A DNA stretch of 64,000 nucleotides from Litomosoides sigmodontis (Eukaryota; Nematoda; Chromadorea; Rhabditida; Onchocercidae): assembly GCA_963070105.1 (NCBI GenBank), contig OY718808.1:8437898-8501897 (forward strand), read 5' to 3'. Made by a program: the position numbers and the translations under genes. Shown piece after piece: positions 17,728 through 32,400 of this stretch (position 1 is the stretch's first letter; every line of letters starts with the position of its first letter). The notes beneath the pieces were generated by a model. It saw nothing but the letters and a program-made list of their open reading frames with translations, was not told the DNA's origin and searched no databases.

Positions 17728-20700
17728 GGTATGAATAAGTTATAGAGTTATTGCAATTTATTACTACATGGTTTTTTTCGAAGTAATTAAAAAAGTTTAC
17801 GAACAAGAGTAATTTTTTTATTTTTATATCTCAAAATTCCAGCTGCACAAATATACGTACGCCAATCAAATTTCAGATATTTGATGTGGCTTTTCTGGAA
17901 ACGGAAACGATTTGTCTGATCTTGCAAAGTCGTCAGGGTAATTTGTACATAACGAAAGCAACACTGAATTTAGCACTAAAATTAATTGCTGTTTGCAGTG
18001 CCATTACTTTTACGCAGATTATTTGCAAGTTAGTTGTTAAATTATTTGGTTAACAAAAAAATTGAAAAATGCTTTTGCTAGAATGAATTATGCTAGCTAA
18101 ACCATATAGTTTGAAAAAATTTTTAAATTTTCATAAATGTTTTTTTTCCTAGAAAATTTCAACTGTCAATTTGTAAAAATGTAAAAAATTACTAGAATAT
18201 TACTGCAATGGTACTAACCGAAAAATTATGCAAAAATTAAATTACTAGGAAGCATTATGCAACATCAATGATATACGATGAAATAGGTCCAGTCCTGATA
18301 TCCTATCCGTTAACCTCACAAAATAAAGCTCGAAGTGATCCACCGAAAATATGGCTATTGCATTTGCTTAGTTTTTATTCACGTGAAGGTGTTCGAACGG
18401 TTGCAGTCGAAGTGAATATTAAAGATAAGAAAGGTAAAATTACAATGTGCCTTTTTCTTTTTTGAGTTCTTTGATAAATTTGTGATGTTTCGCTTCCTCT
18501 CCTTCTCGCAATTACTTCATAGTACAATTTTCACTTCGATGCTTCTTTTTTTTTTTAAAAAAAAAAAAAAAGAACTTCGAATTTTGATATTCGTTGAAAT
18601 TTCGTTCGTGCAATTTTTGCTGGAAGAATGAGAAATGACGATGAGTTCTAACACTTTCGCTCATTTAATGTTAGCGAACTGGAAGTGCAAAATATTTCAG
18701 TCTTATCTCACCTGAAATGTCATTTATTAAGAGCTTCTATTTTGCGTTGTATATGCTTCAGTTATTATCATCTTGCAAATCAACTATTCCAATTTTTAAA
18801 TTTTCCTTTTAATTATTCGCATCAATTTAAGGAAACATTTTTAATACTTTTATTTTTTTTAAAAAAAAAATTCATAATTATTATTAAACTATTTACTAGA
18901 AGTAGCATTTTAGCGCTTTAATTATAGATTAAATAAACAAAAAGCGAAATTGAGAATATTTTAGACGACCAATAAATGCCGGTTTTAGGTTATTGCAAAT
19001 TGCTTGCATTACCAAATCTATCCAGTAGATGAAGCTAGCAATGAGCTGCATTAGACCAATCATCTTGAAATCTTGAAAATAAAGTCGAAACTAAAAAAAC
19101 CAAATCAGCGCAGAGCATCTGTTTGATCGAAATATTAAATTTCAGCTCTATTTTGCGATCCATTTATTTATCAAAATTGCGTATACTTATTCAATCGCTT
19201 CGAGAGTACTATATTAAGTGTTTCAATCACTGGTAAAAATCGTGGTCACACCCAAATACTGAACACGCATCCGGATGTACGATTTCGGAAGCCAAATAAC
19301 AAATATGCAAATCGTTGCTTATTATTGCTACGTAATGTAATTTTAGTTTACTGTCATCAACGTTTGGATAAGCCTGATGAGGAGCCACAGCTTTGGCTTC
19401 TGAAATTGAAGTATGCATTTTAATAATTTTGTGAATGAAAAATGCACAGAAGAGAATTATGGAAAGGAAATAATTGCAAAATTAGCGTATAATTAGTGAA
19501 AATAATTTATCGATAAGCAATTAATGTCGATTATTATCAATTACAACTAATTATCACCTACAATTTCCTTCCGCTTAATGATAATCAATCGAACTGATCG
19601 GAAATATTTCCATCAAAGCTTCCACGTATCGTTTAGAAAGGCTGCAAATTTTATTTTCAGAACGATGACGTGGTATCGATTACATCTCATCCTCAGTCAT
19701 CATCATCCCACTGGTTCAATTAATTTTCATAAATCAATTAAAGAGGAATTAGCATATTTGCACGGTGAATGTGGACGTCTTAGATGTCTGGAACGAGTGC
19801 ATCTCTATCAATTAAGTACCACGCAAGATTCAATCATCATGGTTCGCTTCATTTCATCGTATCAATAAATTGTGAAATTTAAACTACACTATGAATGTTT
19901 CAAAATTTAAACAAATAAATTAATTGCCTAATTCAAAAGCTTCACACATTTATTCTATCGTCATTTTCATTTCAACTGTAAAACGTTCTAAAATTGAAAG
20001 AAAAATTTCAAGTTAAAGCAAAAAAAAGTAAATTTCATCAGTCGTATGAATCAAGTGATCGTCCGTATCGTACAAGTTTAATTGATCAAAAGAGGAATAA
20101 ATCATCGAGACGCTCCGTAAGTGCTGTTGAAGTGAATCGTCGTACAAGCTGTGGTAGCAGTGAAATTGAATCAAAAATAGTTCCTGAACAAATTGCGCCA
20201 TCACTGCGCTATCTCAGAAAATACAGTCGTGACAAGGTAAGTGATAATGATAAGTTTACCGAAGTGAATTTTCTTCAATCTATTTTATTTCCTTCGATTA
20301 TTTTACAAAAAATTATTCACTCCTTCTATTTGTTTTACGTTTTTTTTTGCTTTTTGTTCGAACTAATTTCTTGTGAATGTCAATTAATAATAATTATTAA
20401 TTACAGTTATTCAATTCAAAGCATTTCTTAGTTACATTAAATATCGCTTTCCTTTGTTCACGTTTTGCACTTATTCTAATATATCGTAGTTTTAAAGACT
20501 TAAGTAGGTTTAATTAACAATCTTTTGCAACAAAAATTTGTTTATGATTTATGCCTATTCCATTTGCTTAATTAGCAGCAATAAAATATATGAAAATTGA
20601 GGAGAGAAACGACAGAGAGAGAGAGAAGAAGAAGAAGGAGGACTGCGCGATAAAAATGATAAGCGTTAGATGAAGCAAAATTTGCACCTAAATTTTTCAT

Positions 20701-22370
20701 GTTCCAGTTTTTCAGTAAAGGGATAATTGCGTTAATTAAGTAAATGAAACGTTGATATGTTGAATTTTGCATAAGTGAACGTCGAATTTGCAAATAATTT
20801 TAACCAAACGAACACGTACGTTGGATTGTATTTGCTAATCATTGCAGCTACATTGTAGCATAGCTCGTTTAGCCAAAAACTTTCTAATTAAAAAAAAATT
20901 CCACAATTAAACGCATAATTGGTTAAAATTTAACTTTTCGGCTTACGTAAAATTAACAGTACCGCTGTTATGTGCAAGAACGCCGGTTGTTTTCCGCCAC
21001 TGATAACGATCAGTGATAACTATTAGTATCACAAAATCCTATCCCATCCAATCAGTGCTGCAACAAATGCAAAATGAAATTTAATGTTAAAAAAAAGGTT
21101 TTTTTTTCCCAAAACTATAACTCTGGCAGTTAGTTTATGTCTGCTGCAATCACTTATGTTTCATACGAAAAAAAAAACAGACAGCCAATAAAAGTTAAAG
21201 TTTAAAATTTGAAAACTAAAAGTTCTACTTGCACTGTTAAATTTGCCGAAAGACATAAAACATGTGGATTGCACATGACTTTTGTCAATTTCAATTTATT
21301 TTAGAAAGTTTTTTTTTTCATTTTTAGCTTACTTTTAGGGCGAAAGTGTTAGGATAAATGTTTCACTTTTTGCTACTTCGAATTAAATAGCTAAGAATTT
21401 ACTGAAAAGCTATTTTTTGTTGTTTTTTTTTCACTTTTCTAACATAATAAAATTGGAAAGATTGAGCAGTTTTTAAGAGCCTTTCCGCTTCATTTGGTTG
21501 TTTTTTTTTTCATCCAAATTGAAATACTACTACCTCCATTGTTTCCCTTCTTTTCTCTTCTCATTTTGAGCACTCACTTTTTTTTATTCAATTTTATAGC
21601 TCAAAATTTCGAAAGAATTTTGTACATATTGAATTTTCAACCCGTTAACTCCATGCGATATGCAAAACAAAGGACAAAAAAAAAACAAAGCTCATTATAA
21701 AATTATCTCTATCCTTTTGTATTATTTTTTCAAATAACTTTCATCGCAAGGCCTATTTTTTTCACTCGAATTTTTTACAGTTAAAATTCAAAAGAAAAAA
21801 AAAAGATCCATCGTACTGTTGTTGCTTGGTGAAATACGATCGCTTCAGTTCTTCTCACTTAGCTAATAGTTCGTTTAGCATACCGAAAAGTTCAACGCTT
21901 TGTGTTTGCACATTTTCAAACCACAAATATCAATTTTCCACTTTCGCTTTTTTTTCGCAAACAAAAAAAGAGCAAAAAGGAAAAAATTAGAAAGTTTTCG
22001 GCAGGAATTGTAAAAGTAAAAAAAGAAGTTTAAATGAATGAACAAATTGAAGTGAAATAAGGAATACTTATATTGCAATATTTAGTGCAAAAAAAAAAAC
22101 AATTCGCACTAACAACTCCACACAGTAAAACTATTTAGCGCTTACTTCAAATGATTAATACAAAATTATTACTGAAAATTTCAGGCTAAGAAAAATTCAC
22201 ATTCATCATCATCGTCATCATCATCATCATCGACCACAGCAGGAGCATTAGCTGATTCCAGTGGGCAAACACAGCTGTTATCAGCAACATTATCACAATC
22301 AGTGAGCGATCTATCAAGTGACAACAAATATGGTAAATAAATCATTTTTTGGGAGAGAGAGAGGGGGGAC

Positions 22371-22408
<38 letters not shown>

Positions 22409-22901
22409 GAATTATGAAAATATTTTTATTGCCATTTTCGAGCAACCGTTTTAATCTAAGTATTTGATTTTACAAAAAAAAAAAAAAAGGATTATATTGA
22501 TATAAACTTTAAATTTCTAAATTTATTTGTTGCATTTAATAGGAAAAGTTTTTTGCATTTCTTTTTTTTTGCATGACAATTTCCAATCCTTTGAAAGTGA
22601 TACATTTTGATAAATTTCCCAATTATCAGCAATGAATTGTCATAATGACCAGTCCGAAGAGTTTATAGCAGTTGTCATTTTGCAGTGATTTACTAAGTTG
22701 ACCATATTGCGTGTGATATTTAAATACGCAAAATGTATCTTCGGTGTATTAAGTTATGCAAACATTAGTTAAATTTCAAGCAGTTTAAGACTTTCATCGG
22801 TTTTTTTCACCTACCAAAAAAAAACATACTTTATCGATTGATCAATTAATTGAGTTTGTTGAATTGATTTAGGAAAATCATCACATAGCAATGAAACATG
22901 A
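16766..22901 (+). CDS. Unrecognised protein, possibly beta-propeller-like, with Ser-rich tail
   Basis: Ten exons: 16766-16935, 17471-17570, 17877-18028, 18249-18433, 18989-19024, 19146-19410, 19661-19841 (or 19815), about 20013-20236, 22185-22332 and 22873-22901 (TGA). All phases agree except the join between exons 7 and 8, where the acceptor is uncertain (TTGAAAG at 20000 or TTTCAAG at 20012); ending exon 7 at 19815 restores the frame. The protein starts MQKRALTDMRILNC. Repeated short beta-type segments (HLYLYDIDDE, KIWLLHLLSF, CVYLFNRF, QLWLLKLKTMTWYRLHL) recall kelch or WD-like blades, but no diagnostic repeat can be counted. The C-terminal part is basic and then Ser-rich, one exon holding a run of TCA/TCG codons (10 Ser). 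The last intron but one is about 1.9 kb. I do not recognise a family; the propeller idea is inference. Confidence 0.65.
17697..17724. repeat. (GA)n microsatellite
   Basis: A run of GA dinucleotides in an intron of the unrecognised gene at 16766-22901. Confidence 0.95.
22379..22404. repeat. (GA)n microsatellite
   Basis: A GA run in the last intron of the unrecognised gene, shortly after the donor at 22333. Imperfect GA-rich sequence extends to its left. Confidence 0.95.
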
Positions 22902-23120
22902 TAAATTATCACAGATTACACATTTACAAATAGGATCAATTTTAAAATATCAAATTCATAATTCTTTCACACTTCCGCGACGTAAGCTAAATAATTAATT
23001 AAGCTAATCATATCATTTGTGACAGTTCCACAATTAATAAATAAATTTTGCTTGCTCTCACGACAAGCCTATTTTGCACTATAAATGTCAAAAGTTATCT
23101 TCTCTTTCTCTCTCTCTCTC

Positions 23121-23344
23121 GCTCTCTCTCTCGCTCTCTCTCTCGCTCTCTCTCTCGCTCTCTCTCTCGCTCTCTCTCTCGCTCTCTCTCTCGCTCTCTC
23201 TCTCGCTCTCTCTCTCGCTCTCTCTCTCGCTCTCTCTCTCGCTCTCTCTCTCGCTCTCTCTCTCGCTCTCTCTCTCGCTCTCTCTCTCGCTCTCTCTCTC
23301 GCTCTCTCTCTCGCTCTCTCTCTCGCTCTCTCTCGCTCTCCTTC
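23121..23344. repeat. 12-bp minisatellite, GCTCTCTCTCTC, about 18 units
   Basis: Seventeen exact 12-base units run from 23121 to 23324, followed by a 10-base variant unit and a partial one, embedded in a wider CT-rich tract. The G of each unit breaks an otherwise pure CT strand. Because 12 is a multiple of three and no stop fits, all frames are open and encode SRSL-, SLSL-, SLAL- or RERA-type repeats; there is no evidence of translation. Confidence 0.97.
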
Positions 23345-26300
23345 TCTTCCTTCCATTATGATTGCTCAAAAAAAAGCCATTTGTTTCAATTGAGAACACG
23401 GAAGGAATTACTACTGAAACAAATTTTTTTGTTCCAAAAAATTAAAAATTTCCTCAAAACAATTTTCACTAACAAAGAAAAAGGAATTGTTTTTAAAAAT
23501 TTAAAAAGAAAAGCTTCGAAATGCCACGTATTATACTTATTTTGTTTCGCAACATAAACAATGAATGGTCGGTCTTCCATTCAGCGAATTGATGAAAAGA
23601 ATAGTCAATTATATTACAACTCATAAATTCATTTATTTTCATTTTTCAATTTAAAATTTACAGAATTTTTATTAACCAAACATATTCACAGCGATAAAAT
23701 AGCCGTTTCATTTCGTTTTTTTTTTTCCAACGGTAAACTTGAAATGATCGTATTTGCAACATGCAAACAATAAGCAAACTTTTCCACTACGAAGAAAAGT
23801 GATAAAGCGTGAACGTACGTGTTGCTCCACCGTGTTACTTTAGCAATCAATTAAAATAAACAAACGCATACAGTGCCGTTATGCATATCATATATAATTT
23901 TGTTTTTAAGTACACATCATAATTACATCGTTATCGATTTTGCAATTTCAATTTTCTACTTTTATTTGATGAAGGATATAAATTGATTTTCAATTTACAG
24001 TTCATCATCATTGAATTTTGGTGCTTTTTTCGAAAAGTAATTAATGAAAACCGCATGTTGCTCTCACTCTCTTTCGTTTTTTTTCTCTCATTCTCTCTCT
24101 CTCTCTCTCTCTCTTAATTAAACACGAATGTATACGAATGTATTTTGTAAAGCAGCAAGCAAATAATTTTCCAAAATTTTGAAATCAATGCACTAATGAT
24201 ATTGCAAATCAAAGTAATTTTACTATACAAATCTTAATTTTGTTTAAACGTTAATCGCTTTAATTGCTATTCCATAATTATGAGCAATTAATTAAATTAC
24301 AAAAATTCAACAATTGTTATCCAACTACATTTGTCACAATAGCGAAATGTTTCTTAACATTCCTATTGTATTTTTTTGTATTAAAAAGTACTATTAAAAA
24401 ACCATTTACTACTGTATTAACTGTACTACCGTATCAAAAAAGTACTATTTATTGTATTGTACTCAAATCAACAAAAAAAAAGAAGCAATCAATTTTTCTT
24501 AATGATTCATTATAGAAAGAGTGGAGGAAGAAGAAAAGATGAAAATGGAATTTCAATTTTCACTTTTTCATTTGCCTAAAAAACAAAAGGGTTTTTTTAA
24601 TTAAAATTGTATTTCAGAATGTTGTACCGATTGTTTCCATCTTCTCTTCCTTTTAATGTTTTTTATCTCTTGCTTTCTCCCTCTCTCCCTCTCTCTCTCT
24701 ATATCTCCCTCTCTCTTTCATTCTCCGTTTAGATGATGAAGGAAGGTGCGGAAAATGAAGAGAAGGGCATTATGAAAGGGATAAAAAGCTCGGATTTTCG
24801 TTGTTCTCATAAAAATGGAAGTACGCCTCAATCAATGAACGCTTCACTTTCACTGAACTCGTTGCTCTCTCCCTCTCTACCTCCCCTTTCTCTCTCTCTC
24901 AGCTCATTCAGTTCTTTCAAAATTATGCATTTAAATAGGTAGGTATTTAATGTGAATGATTTGTAATTGCACATTGATAGATTTCAAGTATTACTGATTC
25001 ATCCGTTTCAAATGAATTTTGTTGCATTAAACTGTTTTTTCATTTCTTTTTTAATTTATATTTTACAAAAAGCTATTACATTTCATATATGTAAAGAAAA
25101 TCAAAGAAAATTCCACATTATTACAAATTACTATACAAATTACTATTGCTATTATAAATAACTATCAGATATTAATTTCTATAATTGATAATTTATTCCA
25201 GCAAAGCATCACAGCTTAAATTGAAAGAGTAAGATAGTGCTTTAACACACATAATTAAAATAGATCGAAAAATGTGAAATTAATGAGCACAAATTGAAAA
25301 TTGAAAAAAATTTGATCGATTAATGCAAATTGGAAATTGCCGTTTCGTTTTTGTTTTTTTTTTTCTTTTTGGTCGGATATTTCATTCGAATTGAACTTTC
25401 TGCACTTTACTCTCAGCAAGACGGAAGCGTCTCTTTTTTGCAGACGAAAGAAAAATTTGGAATATTAGAGGCGCACTTTTACCATCAATATAACTTTTTT
25501 TCCCTAACTTTTAGAACATTAAGTTCTGCACGTATTGTAAGTAACACACACGTACGCATACACACGTCCACATACGCTGGCCTATCCACACGTATATCTG
25601 TTTGAGAAAGAGCAGGCGGACATTCCATCAAACTTTCACTAGCATAGCCTTGAAAAATGAAATTTCAATTTGTGTATGTTTGATACACCCATCAAATTCA
25701 ATATTACACGTATCTGAGAGAGCAGTTGACGAGATGTCTGAATTCAAAGAAAAATTAATTTAAATGAATTGCTACTATTTCCTCACCACTTACACTTTCA
25801 ACATATTTTAAACTTTTTCCATTTCCAAATTTTTTTTCCACTTTCGATTATTTCATTAATGTTTACAAATTATCCTTATTCTTCTCGTACATCTTTACAA
25901 CGTCCAATGTGTCGCAATTGCTTTTTCTTCGCTCTCTCGATTTCCTCAGTTTACTGAATTTTCTTTAAAAAAAAAAAAACAGAAAATTGTCCAAAAAATC
26001 GAGATTTGTCACGAAAGATGGAAAAATGAGAGGTCAGAAAAAAAGCGGATATTTTCACCTATTCATATATTTGCATATAAAAATTAAAATAAATTCCATA
26101 GGGAAGACTTTTTTTGTCCATTTTCATTGATACTCTTTCGTTTTCTTTTCAACAATTAATATCTTCCAAAAAAGAAAACATTTTCAATTTCCTTTTCATT
26201 CAAAAAAAGTTAAATAAATTTACAATTGAAATTTTTTTTCAAGGATTCATCAGTAAACGTTAAGTTAAAATTTATTTAAGTAAGCATATATTAAAGAAGA

Positions 26301-27687
26301 ATGTGACCGCAGTTATTCCACCGTTTACTTAAATTCCTACATTTCGCGATATTCGTCTTAATTATTTCTATAATAATAGTCCAATATATTAAATGAAGTT
26401 TAAAATGTAAAATACATTTTAAATTTCACTTAATATTTGCGTAGAAGTGGAATGATTTATTTTGACATATTGACGAATGTTTTTTTCCCAAATAATTAAA
26501 TTTTAATCTTTTAGAATAATACGCGATTGGAGTTCACTCAGCTGAAATTTACAAAAAATTACAGCTAATTTCTTTTAATTCGAAACGTTCAAATATCTAA
26601 TGAAACTAAAAATCCAAAAAAAAAATATCGTAAAATGTCAAAAGGACTTTGTTTCGTTGTCTGTACTTATCAGATTAAGTGTAATACTTATTTTTCTGTA
26701 TTTTAATGAGAGACGGCAAAGTGAGGAAGAGAGAAGGAAGGGAAGAAAGAAAGAGAATGGTAGCAATACGGTAGAAAAGAATGCTACCGAATCCCATTAT
26801 TGTGAATTATACCTGAGCGGTGGGCACTAACCGGTTTTCGTGAAGAAATCGGAAAATTACTTGTTGTTGCAGTAATTTTTTCAGTCTCACAATCTCTTCC
26901 GGAAGTGTCAAAAGTAACTTCTACAAAAAATAAAACTATGCGTTTTTTTTCGACTAAAAGTGAAGGTAATTTTCATATTGGAAACGCGGGAAGAACGAAA
27001 CAAATATTACTGCCAAATTATTTCTTTAACGAAATTTGAAATAGCTTTCATTTCATTAATTTCAGCAAAAAAAAAACATAAAATGAAGAAAGTGCTTAAT
27101 AGGATGGCATAAGGGATGTGACGGAATTTTAAAATTTTCATTGAAGAAAAAATTTCATTATTTCATTCAAATATGAATTTGAATAAAAGGCGGTAACGTT
27201 TAATGGCGTGCTTGCTACGTGTACACGTATTGCTGTATTTTGAAGATGACATTTACTTCCTTTTCTTGTACTTTGCATATTCCCTGCACATTTCTTTAAT
27301 TTAATAACATTTTAAGTTTGTTGATAAAAAAAAGAAGTTGTAATAATTTTTTTTTTTGCATTCGAAAATAATTTATTTAAATGTCGTCGCGCAAATCAAC
27401 GAAACAAATTTCGTTCTTTTCACTGCCGAAAGTGTATTGAAGTGTCCAATTTCAATTGAGCAAATTCATACGAAATTTACAGGAAAAAAGGCAAAATTTC
27501 ACTACAAACACAGAAAAGGATACTTTCCAAATGTTTTCCTTTTCACTTCTGAAATTTTTCAACGATAGGAAAATTTGATTTTTACTACATTTACAACGTG
27601 TAACAACGATTGCTGTACAGTTTTCGCTACGGTGTAACAATTAGTTTTAATAAGTTTTATCCATTTTTTTTTGAAGTATGCTAGTGC

Positions 27688-27688
27688 T

Positions 27689-27716
<28 letters not shown>
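27688..27716. repeat. (CT)n microsatellite
   Basis: A pure CT run in intergenic DNA. Confidence 0.95.
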
Positions 27717-27719
<3 letters not shown>

Positions 27720-28194
27720 TTTTTTGTTTAATTAAAAATTTTTGAAAATTTTGATAAAATAACAGTTGCAGAGTGTATGTAATGTTGCCTTCTGCTAGAA
27801 TTCTCTTTGCTACTAATAGCAAAAAAAAAAAAATTAGATTTTTTGAGGTGCTGTGGTGGAGTGAATTCATCTCAGTGTCAGTGCTTTCTGCTGGAGTAGG
27901 TGTAGGTGTGAGATCAGTCGTTTACATTTGCAACTGCAACACTTCGCAACTTGCGAACTCGTCGGCTTCCGTCGTCTTTTTCAGTGAAAAATTACGGAAG
28001 TAAAAGTTATCGACAATTTTGTGAAATTTTCACTGTTTACCGTATGAGATCGTAGCTATGGGCACTTATCATTTTAGCTTCTTCGAGAATAATTTCGTTT
28101 TTTTTTTCCTTTTGCTTATATGTGCCGCTTATCTTCTCTCTTTCTCTTTTTTTTTTGTTTTTTGTTTTCTTGCATAACTGATCGATCGCTCTTT

Positions 28195-28214
28195 CACACA
28201 CACACACACACACA
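28195..28214. repeat. (CA)n microsatellite
   Basis: A short CA run in intergenic DNA upstream of the RING gene. Confidence 0.95.
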
Positions 28215-29471
28215 AAATGATCAAAATTTAATTCAATAATTTTCGAGCAGATAATATTGGAGGAAATTTTTTGTAGCACTCATTAATGCACATTGCATTT
28301 ATGACACATTTTAAATTACTGTGATGCATAATTTAAATGAAATATTTGAAATTAATTAAAATAGCGGAGGAAAAAAAATGATTCAGTCATTCAACACTGA
28401 TGGTATATTTGCTTAATGCATTTGAAAAGTGTGAATAAGAAGCGTGCAGCGGGCACGATGATATTTTAGAGCAGCTGCTTTTATTTCTTTGGCTTATGTC
28501 TAATTTGTCAAATGGTTTGAAGAAATTAACAGAAATGCATTCAAACAAGAAATTAGACCATAGCATTTATGATAATTTAATACGAAATTAATTAAGCAGA
28601 GAGAGAGAGAAGGAGCAAGAGAGAGGTAGAGAGAGAGAGAGGTAAAAACAAAAAGTGAAGAAAAATGAGAAACAAGATTTGTGATCATTCACTCTTGCTA
28701 ATAAAATCTGTTTCATTCCACATCTTTTTTTTTTTTCAAATTTCAGACGTTCTCACTTCCTCTATCGCTCACGGTTTTTTTTTTCTTTCAGAATTCTCAT
28801 TCATACCTTCTTCTTCTTGTACTGAAATTCCCTAAATAATAATTAATGATTAATAATTAACAATAATAAATGATAATAATGTTAATATCATTTATCCCTT
28901 TTAGTAATAATGTATTAGGCATAGGTTCAGTGTATAATTTTATTCACTGTCCTGAAATAGTTATTTGCTTGATTAATTGACTATTTAATCAAGGAATTAG
29001 CCCTCGTCGATAGGTGCTTGTTTGTTTTTGGATTTTCTATTATCGTAGATGTTTGAGTGTGCACGCTGCGCAACCGATGCATAGATATTTGAGATAACAG
29101 TAAAAATACAGTTTAATATACAGCGCTGCACACAATACATTGTAGGTGACGTGCAGTACAAGCACTCTCACAATCATGCATTGGTGTAGTTTAAATTAGT
29201 GAAGTAAGCAAGAGGTATTTCTGAAGGGCTTGCGACGACTTACTGAATGCAAGTGCTGTTACGGCTTGCGACGCAGCACTGCATGATATGTCGCATTTGA
29301 TAGTCGCTACAGGCACACTTATCACTAACACACACTCTTCCCGTACTTTTCTTTTAGCAAAAAAAAAAAAAAGAGCTGAAAAAGAAAATTGGATATTTAG
29401 CGCTTCGCTACTAATTTGTCAGATCGAATTTGTTGAATGTTTGCTAATTTGTAGTACATTGGAGTGAAGAG

Positions 29472-32400
29472 ATGGCTGAAACAAATGACTTGCTAACAAT
29501 CAGCGAACAACTGCGACTTGCGAAAGATATGGGATATACGGATGAGGAAATTATGCAAGCGATCAGCATGAATTGCTTCACGGACGGCGTATGACTTTTA
29601 CGTCTTTTACGTCTTGCTCATTTCCACCTATTTATCCATTCATCATCAACAATTAGTGATTTTTCATCGAAAAAGCGATTCGAGAAAAAGCTAAGTTAAA
29701 GTTAAGAGGAAAATTTAGTTATCATAAATGCATTTAATGTAAAGAGCATATCACTTGAGTGATAAGTAGATGTGAAACAAAGAGTGATAAGGGTGATAAT
29801 GATTAATAAAACGTTTTAGAATTATCACTGAAATATACGAAGATCATATAAAGAGTGCAATTTCTACTGATAACCATTGAAACAGAGGGAGAAGAAAGTA
29901 TGAGAGAAAGGAAAGAGTGAAGAGTTCATAAAATTACCTAAATTAGCGTTAGCACAAATGACATTCATTTGTTTATAAGTGAATTAAAGTTGTAGAATTA
30001 AATTAATCAAGCAAAATTATTATTAGTATTAACTGAATTATTTTCAGTTTTCTATCAGTTTGCTATCCCAAATAAACTTCAAAAGAGCAACTGTTTCCAA
30101 CCAAATGTAACATTTCAATATTAGTCACTAAGAAACTCACAAAATAAAGCCGATGAATTTAAATATTCATCAATAAACTAAAAGTTAAATCAAGGTTTAA
30201 CTTTACAGATTGCTCATTAATGTGAGAGATAGGAATTTGATATTATTTTTGCAGTCATATCGAGCATTCTCGTCAACAAACGCTATGATTGATATATTAG
30301 CACGAGTGCAACGAATGTATGAAACTGCCGAATCTATTGATTCCGGATCCGGAATGGACAAAAAACACGAGAGTGTTATTCAGTTGAGGAATGAAGGCGA
30401 TGAAAATTTAGATCGAAGGTGCTGCAAATTGCAATTTTCGTTTTTGCATTGTGCAATCATACGGCATTTAACTAACTAGCACCTGTGAAACACTACCTAC
30501 TAATTTTATTACATTTTCTGAGTTGATTGAAATTTTGAATATTTTAGTTAAAATTTAGCCACTGTATGTCGCAACCCTTCAGTTTCTTTCAATCAGAAAT
30601 TATAGGTACTTTGAGATGTTTTAGGTGAATCTTCGCCTAATATGCTGTAAGTAGCGGTAAAAATTGAGGAGAAAAGAAGAAAAAAAAAAGGAAAAAAAAG
30701 AATTTTTTAAATTTTGGGTGCTAATAGATTCATGCAACATAATTGAGATGGAAGCAGTTTTTGCTTTTTTTTTGCAAATTTTTGCCTTCAAATCTACATT
30801 TCTCTCTCCTTCTCTCTCCCTCCGTGATCCTTAACTCCTTCTCCTCTTCGTCCCATACTACCATGTCTATTTTCGGATGTAATAATATATTAAGTAAAAT
30901 TATGCGATATGCAAAAATAGTTCCCTTATCTTAGTGACATTTGGAAACAGAAGTTTATTGGACAAACTCTAAAATCATAGATGTCTGCTCACAGTGATCA
31001 AAGTGATCGCCTAAGGTAGCATTGTTGATAATGAAATTTGTAATTAATTACAAGCCTTCAGTAACTATCTACACGGTTCGCTGTTATATGCACCTGGTTC
31101 AGGCGTACGTCGTGCTGCATCATTTTACGGTGCGTCACCGACAATTCGCAACTCACCAGGTTTGTTAATGAAAATTGCAATTCAAAAAACGATTAAGTTA
31201 CACCTCTTCTTTTATTCTTCAAAATTAAAATGTTGGAATGTTCAATTACTTAAATGTGAACAATCAAAATTCACATTTCAAAACCAAAATAGCGGGTTAA
31301 CACCAATGAAATAAACACTTTAAGTAAGGAAAGCCAAATGATATAAAAGGAAACATTGAAAGTAAAAGAAATTTATGTGTTAGAAAAGAAGAACATTTCA
31401 TTTACAATTATTATTTGAAAGAGTTGTAAATTTATCTCTTAAATTTTAATAACTTTAAAAATGTCAAGGAATGTTGACATCATCTCTTTACAAGTATCGT
31501 TCGTGTCTGCCGCAATTTCAACTACAACGACTACTTGATGCGTTTGAAAAGGAACGGAAAAGTTTCAGCGACGAATCAAAACGATCGATTCGTTCACTTG
31601 AAGTACAACAATGCAATCATTAAATTATATTTTGGAAAATGATTTTTGTTTCAAAAAACTTCGGAATTATTCCTTACACTTATTTTGCTTTTTTTATCGA
31701 TTATTTCAAATAAATTTGGAAGAAAAAACCACGAAGAAACCTTTTATTCTAATATTTTTTCATCAAAAGGAACACAATTTTTTTGATCAATTTATTTGTT
31801 AATTTCAAAAAAAACTTTCAAAAAAGAAAGGGAATTTTTGGAATTCTTAATTTACTGAAAATAATCGATGAAAAGTGGTAAAACAGGCGGTTGTTTTACG
31901 GACTATTAGGAACGCTTTCTTAATTTCTAATTAAAAATAAAACTTTTACCTTGCTTAATTAATATTGGAATTGAATTTAGGATAGATGTAGGCAATTTGC
32001 GGACAATCAGGAAGTTCTTCAAGTTCGACTTCTCGAAAAAGATTCTGAAATAGAATTGCTAAAAGCGCAGCTAAGTACAGTTGCTGAGAACGATGAACAG
32101 CTTCGATCGCTGAAAGCAAAACTGGACAGTGAAGTAAACGAAATTTTAATTGGAAATTGAAATTAGTTGAAATGAAATGTCTTTACGTTAACACCCAACT
32201 ATCGTTCCAACTATCGTTCCAACAATAAAATGGAATCAAATTGCATAAAATTATTTCATTTCGAGATATTATTTAAAACCATTTTTTTTCTTATCAATAA
32301 AGCTAATTTCAGTTACTCGAAAGTAAGAGTAAGAGTGATCAAATTCGCGTTTTAACGCAGCAAGCTGAAATTGTTGAAAAACAACACGAAAATGAAATCC

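Larger units (their letters stand above)
22902..29471. other. Long stretch with no recognised gene
   Basis: About 6.5 kb of AT-rich DNA with many T and A runs, CT/GA microsatellites (for example 24092-24114 and 27688-27716), a CA run at 28195-28214 and the 12-bp minisatellite at 23121-23344. Open frames here are low-complexity or lack splice support. The right end must include the promoter of the RING gene at 29472. Confidence 0.45.

Noticed and set aside
23048..23557. Long open frames encoding SRSL, SLAL or RERA repeats
   Set aside because: They are a by-product of the 12-bp minisatellite; all frames are open there and no gene context exists.
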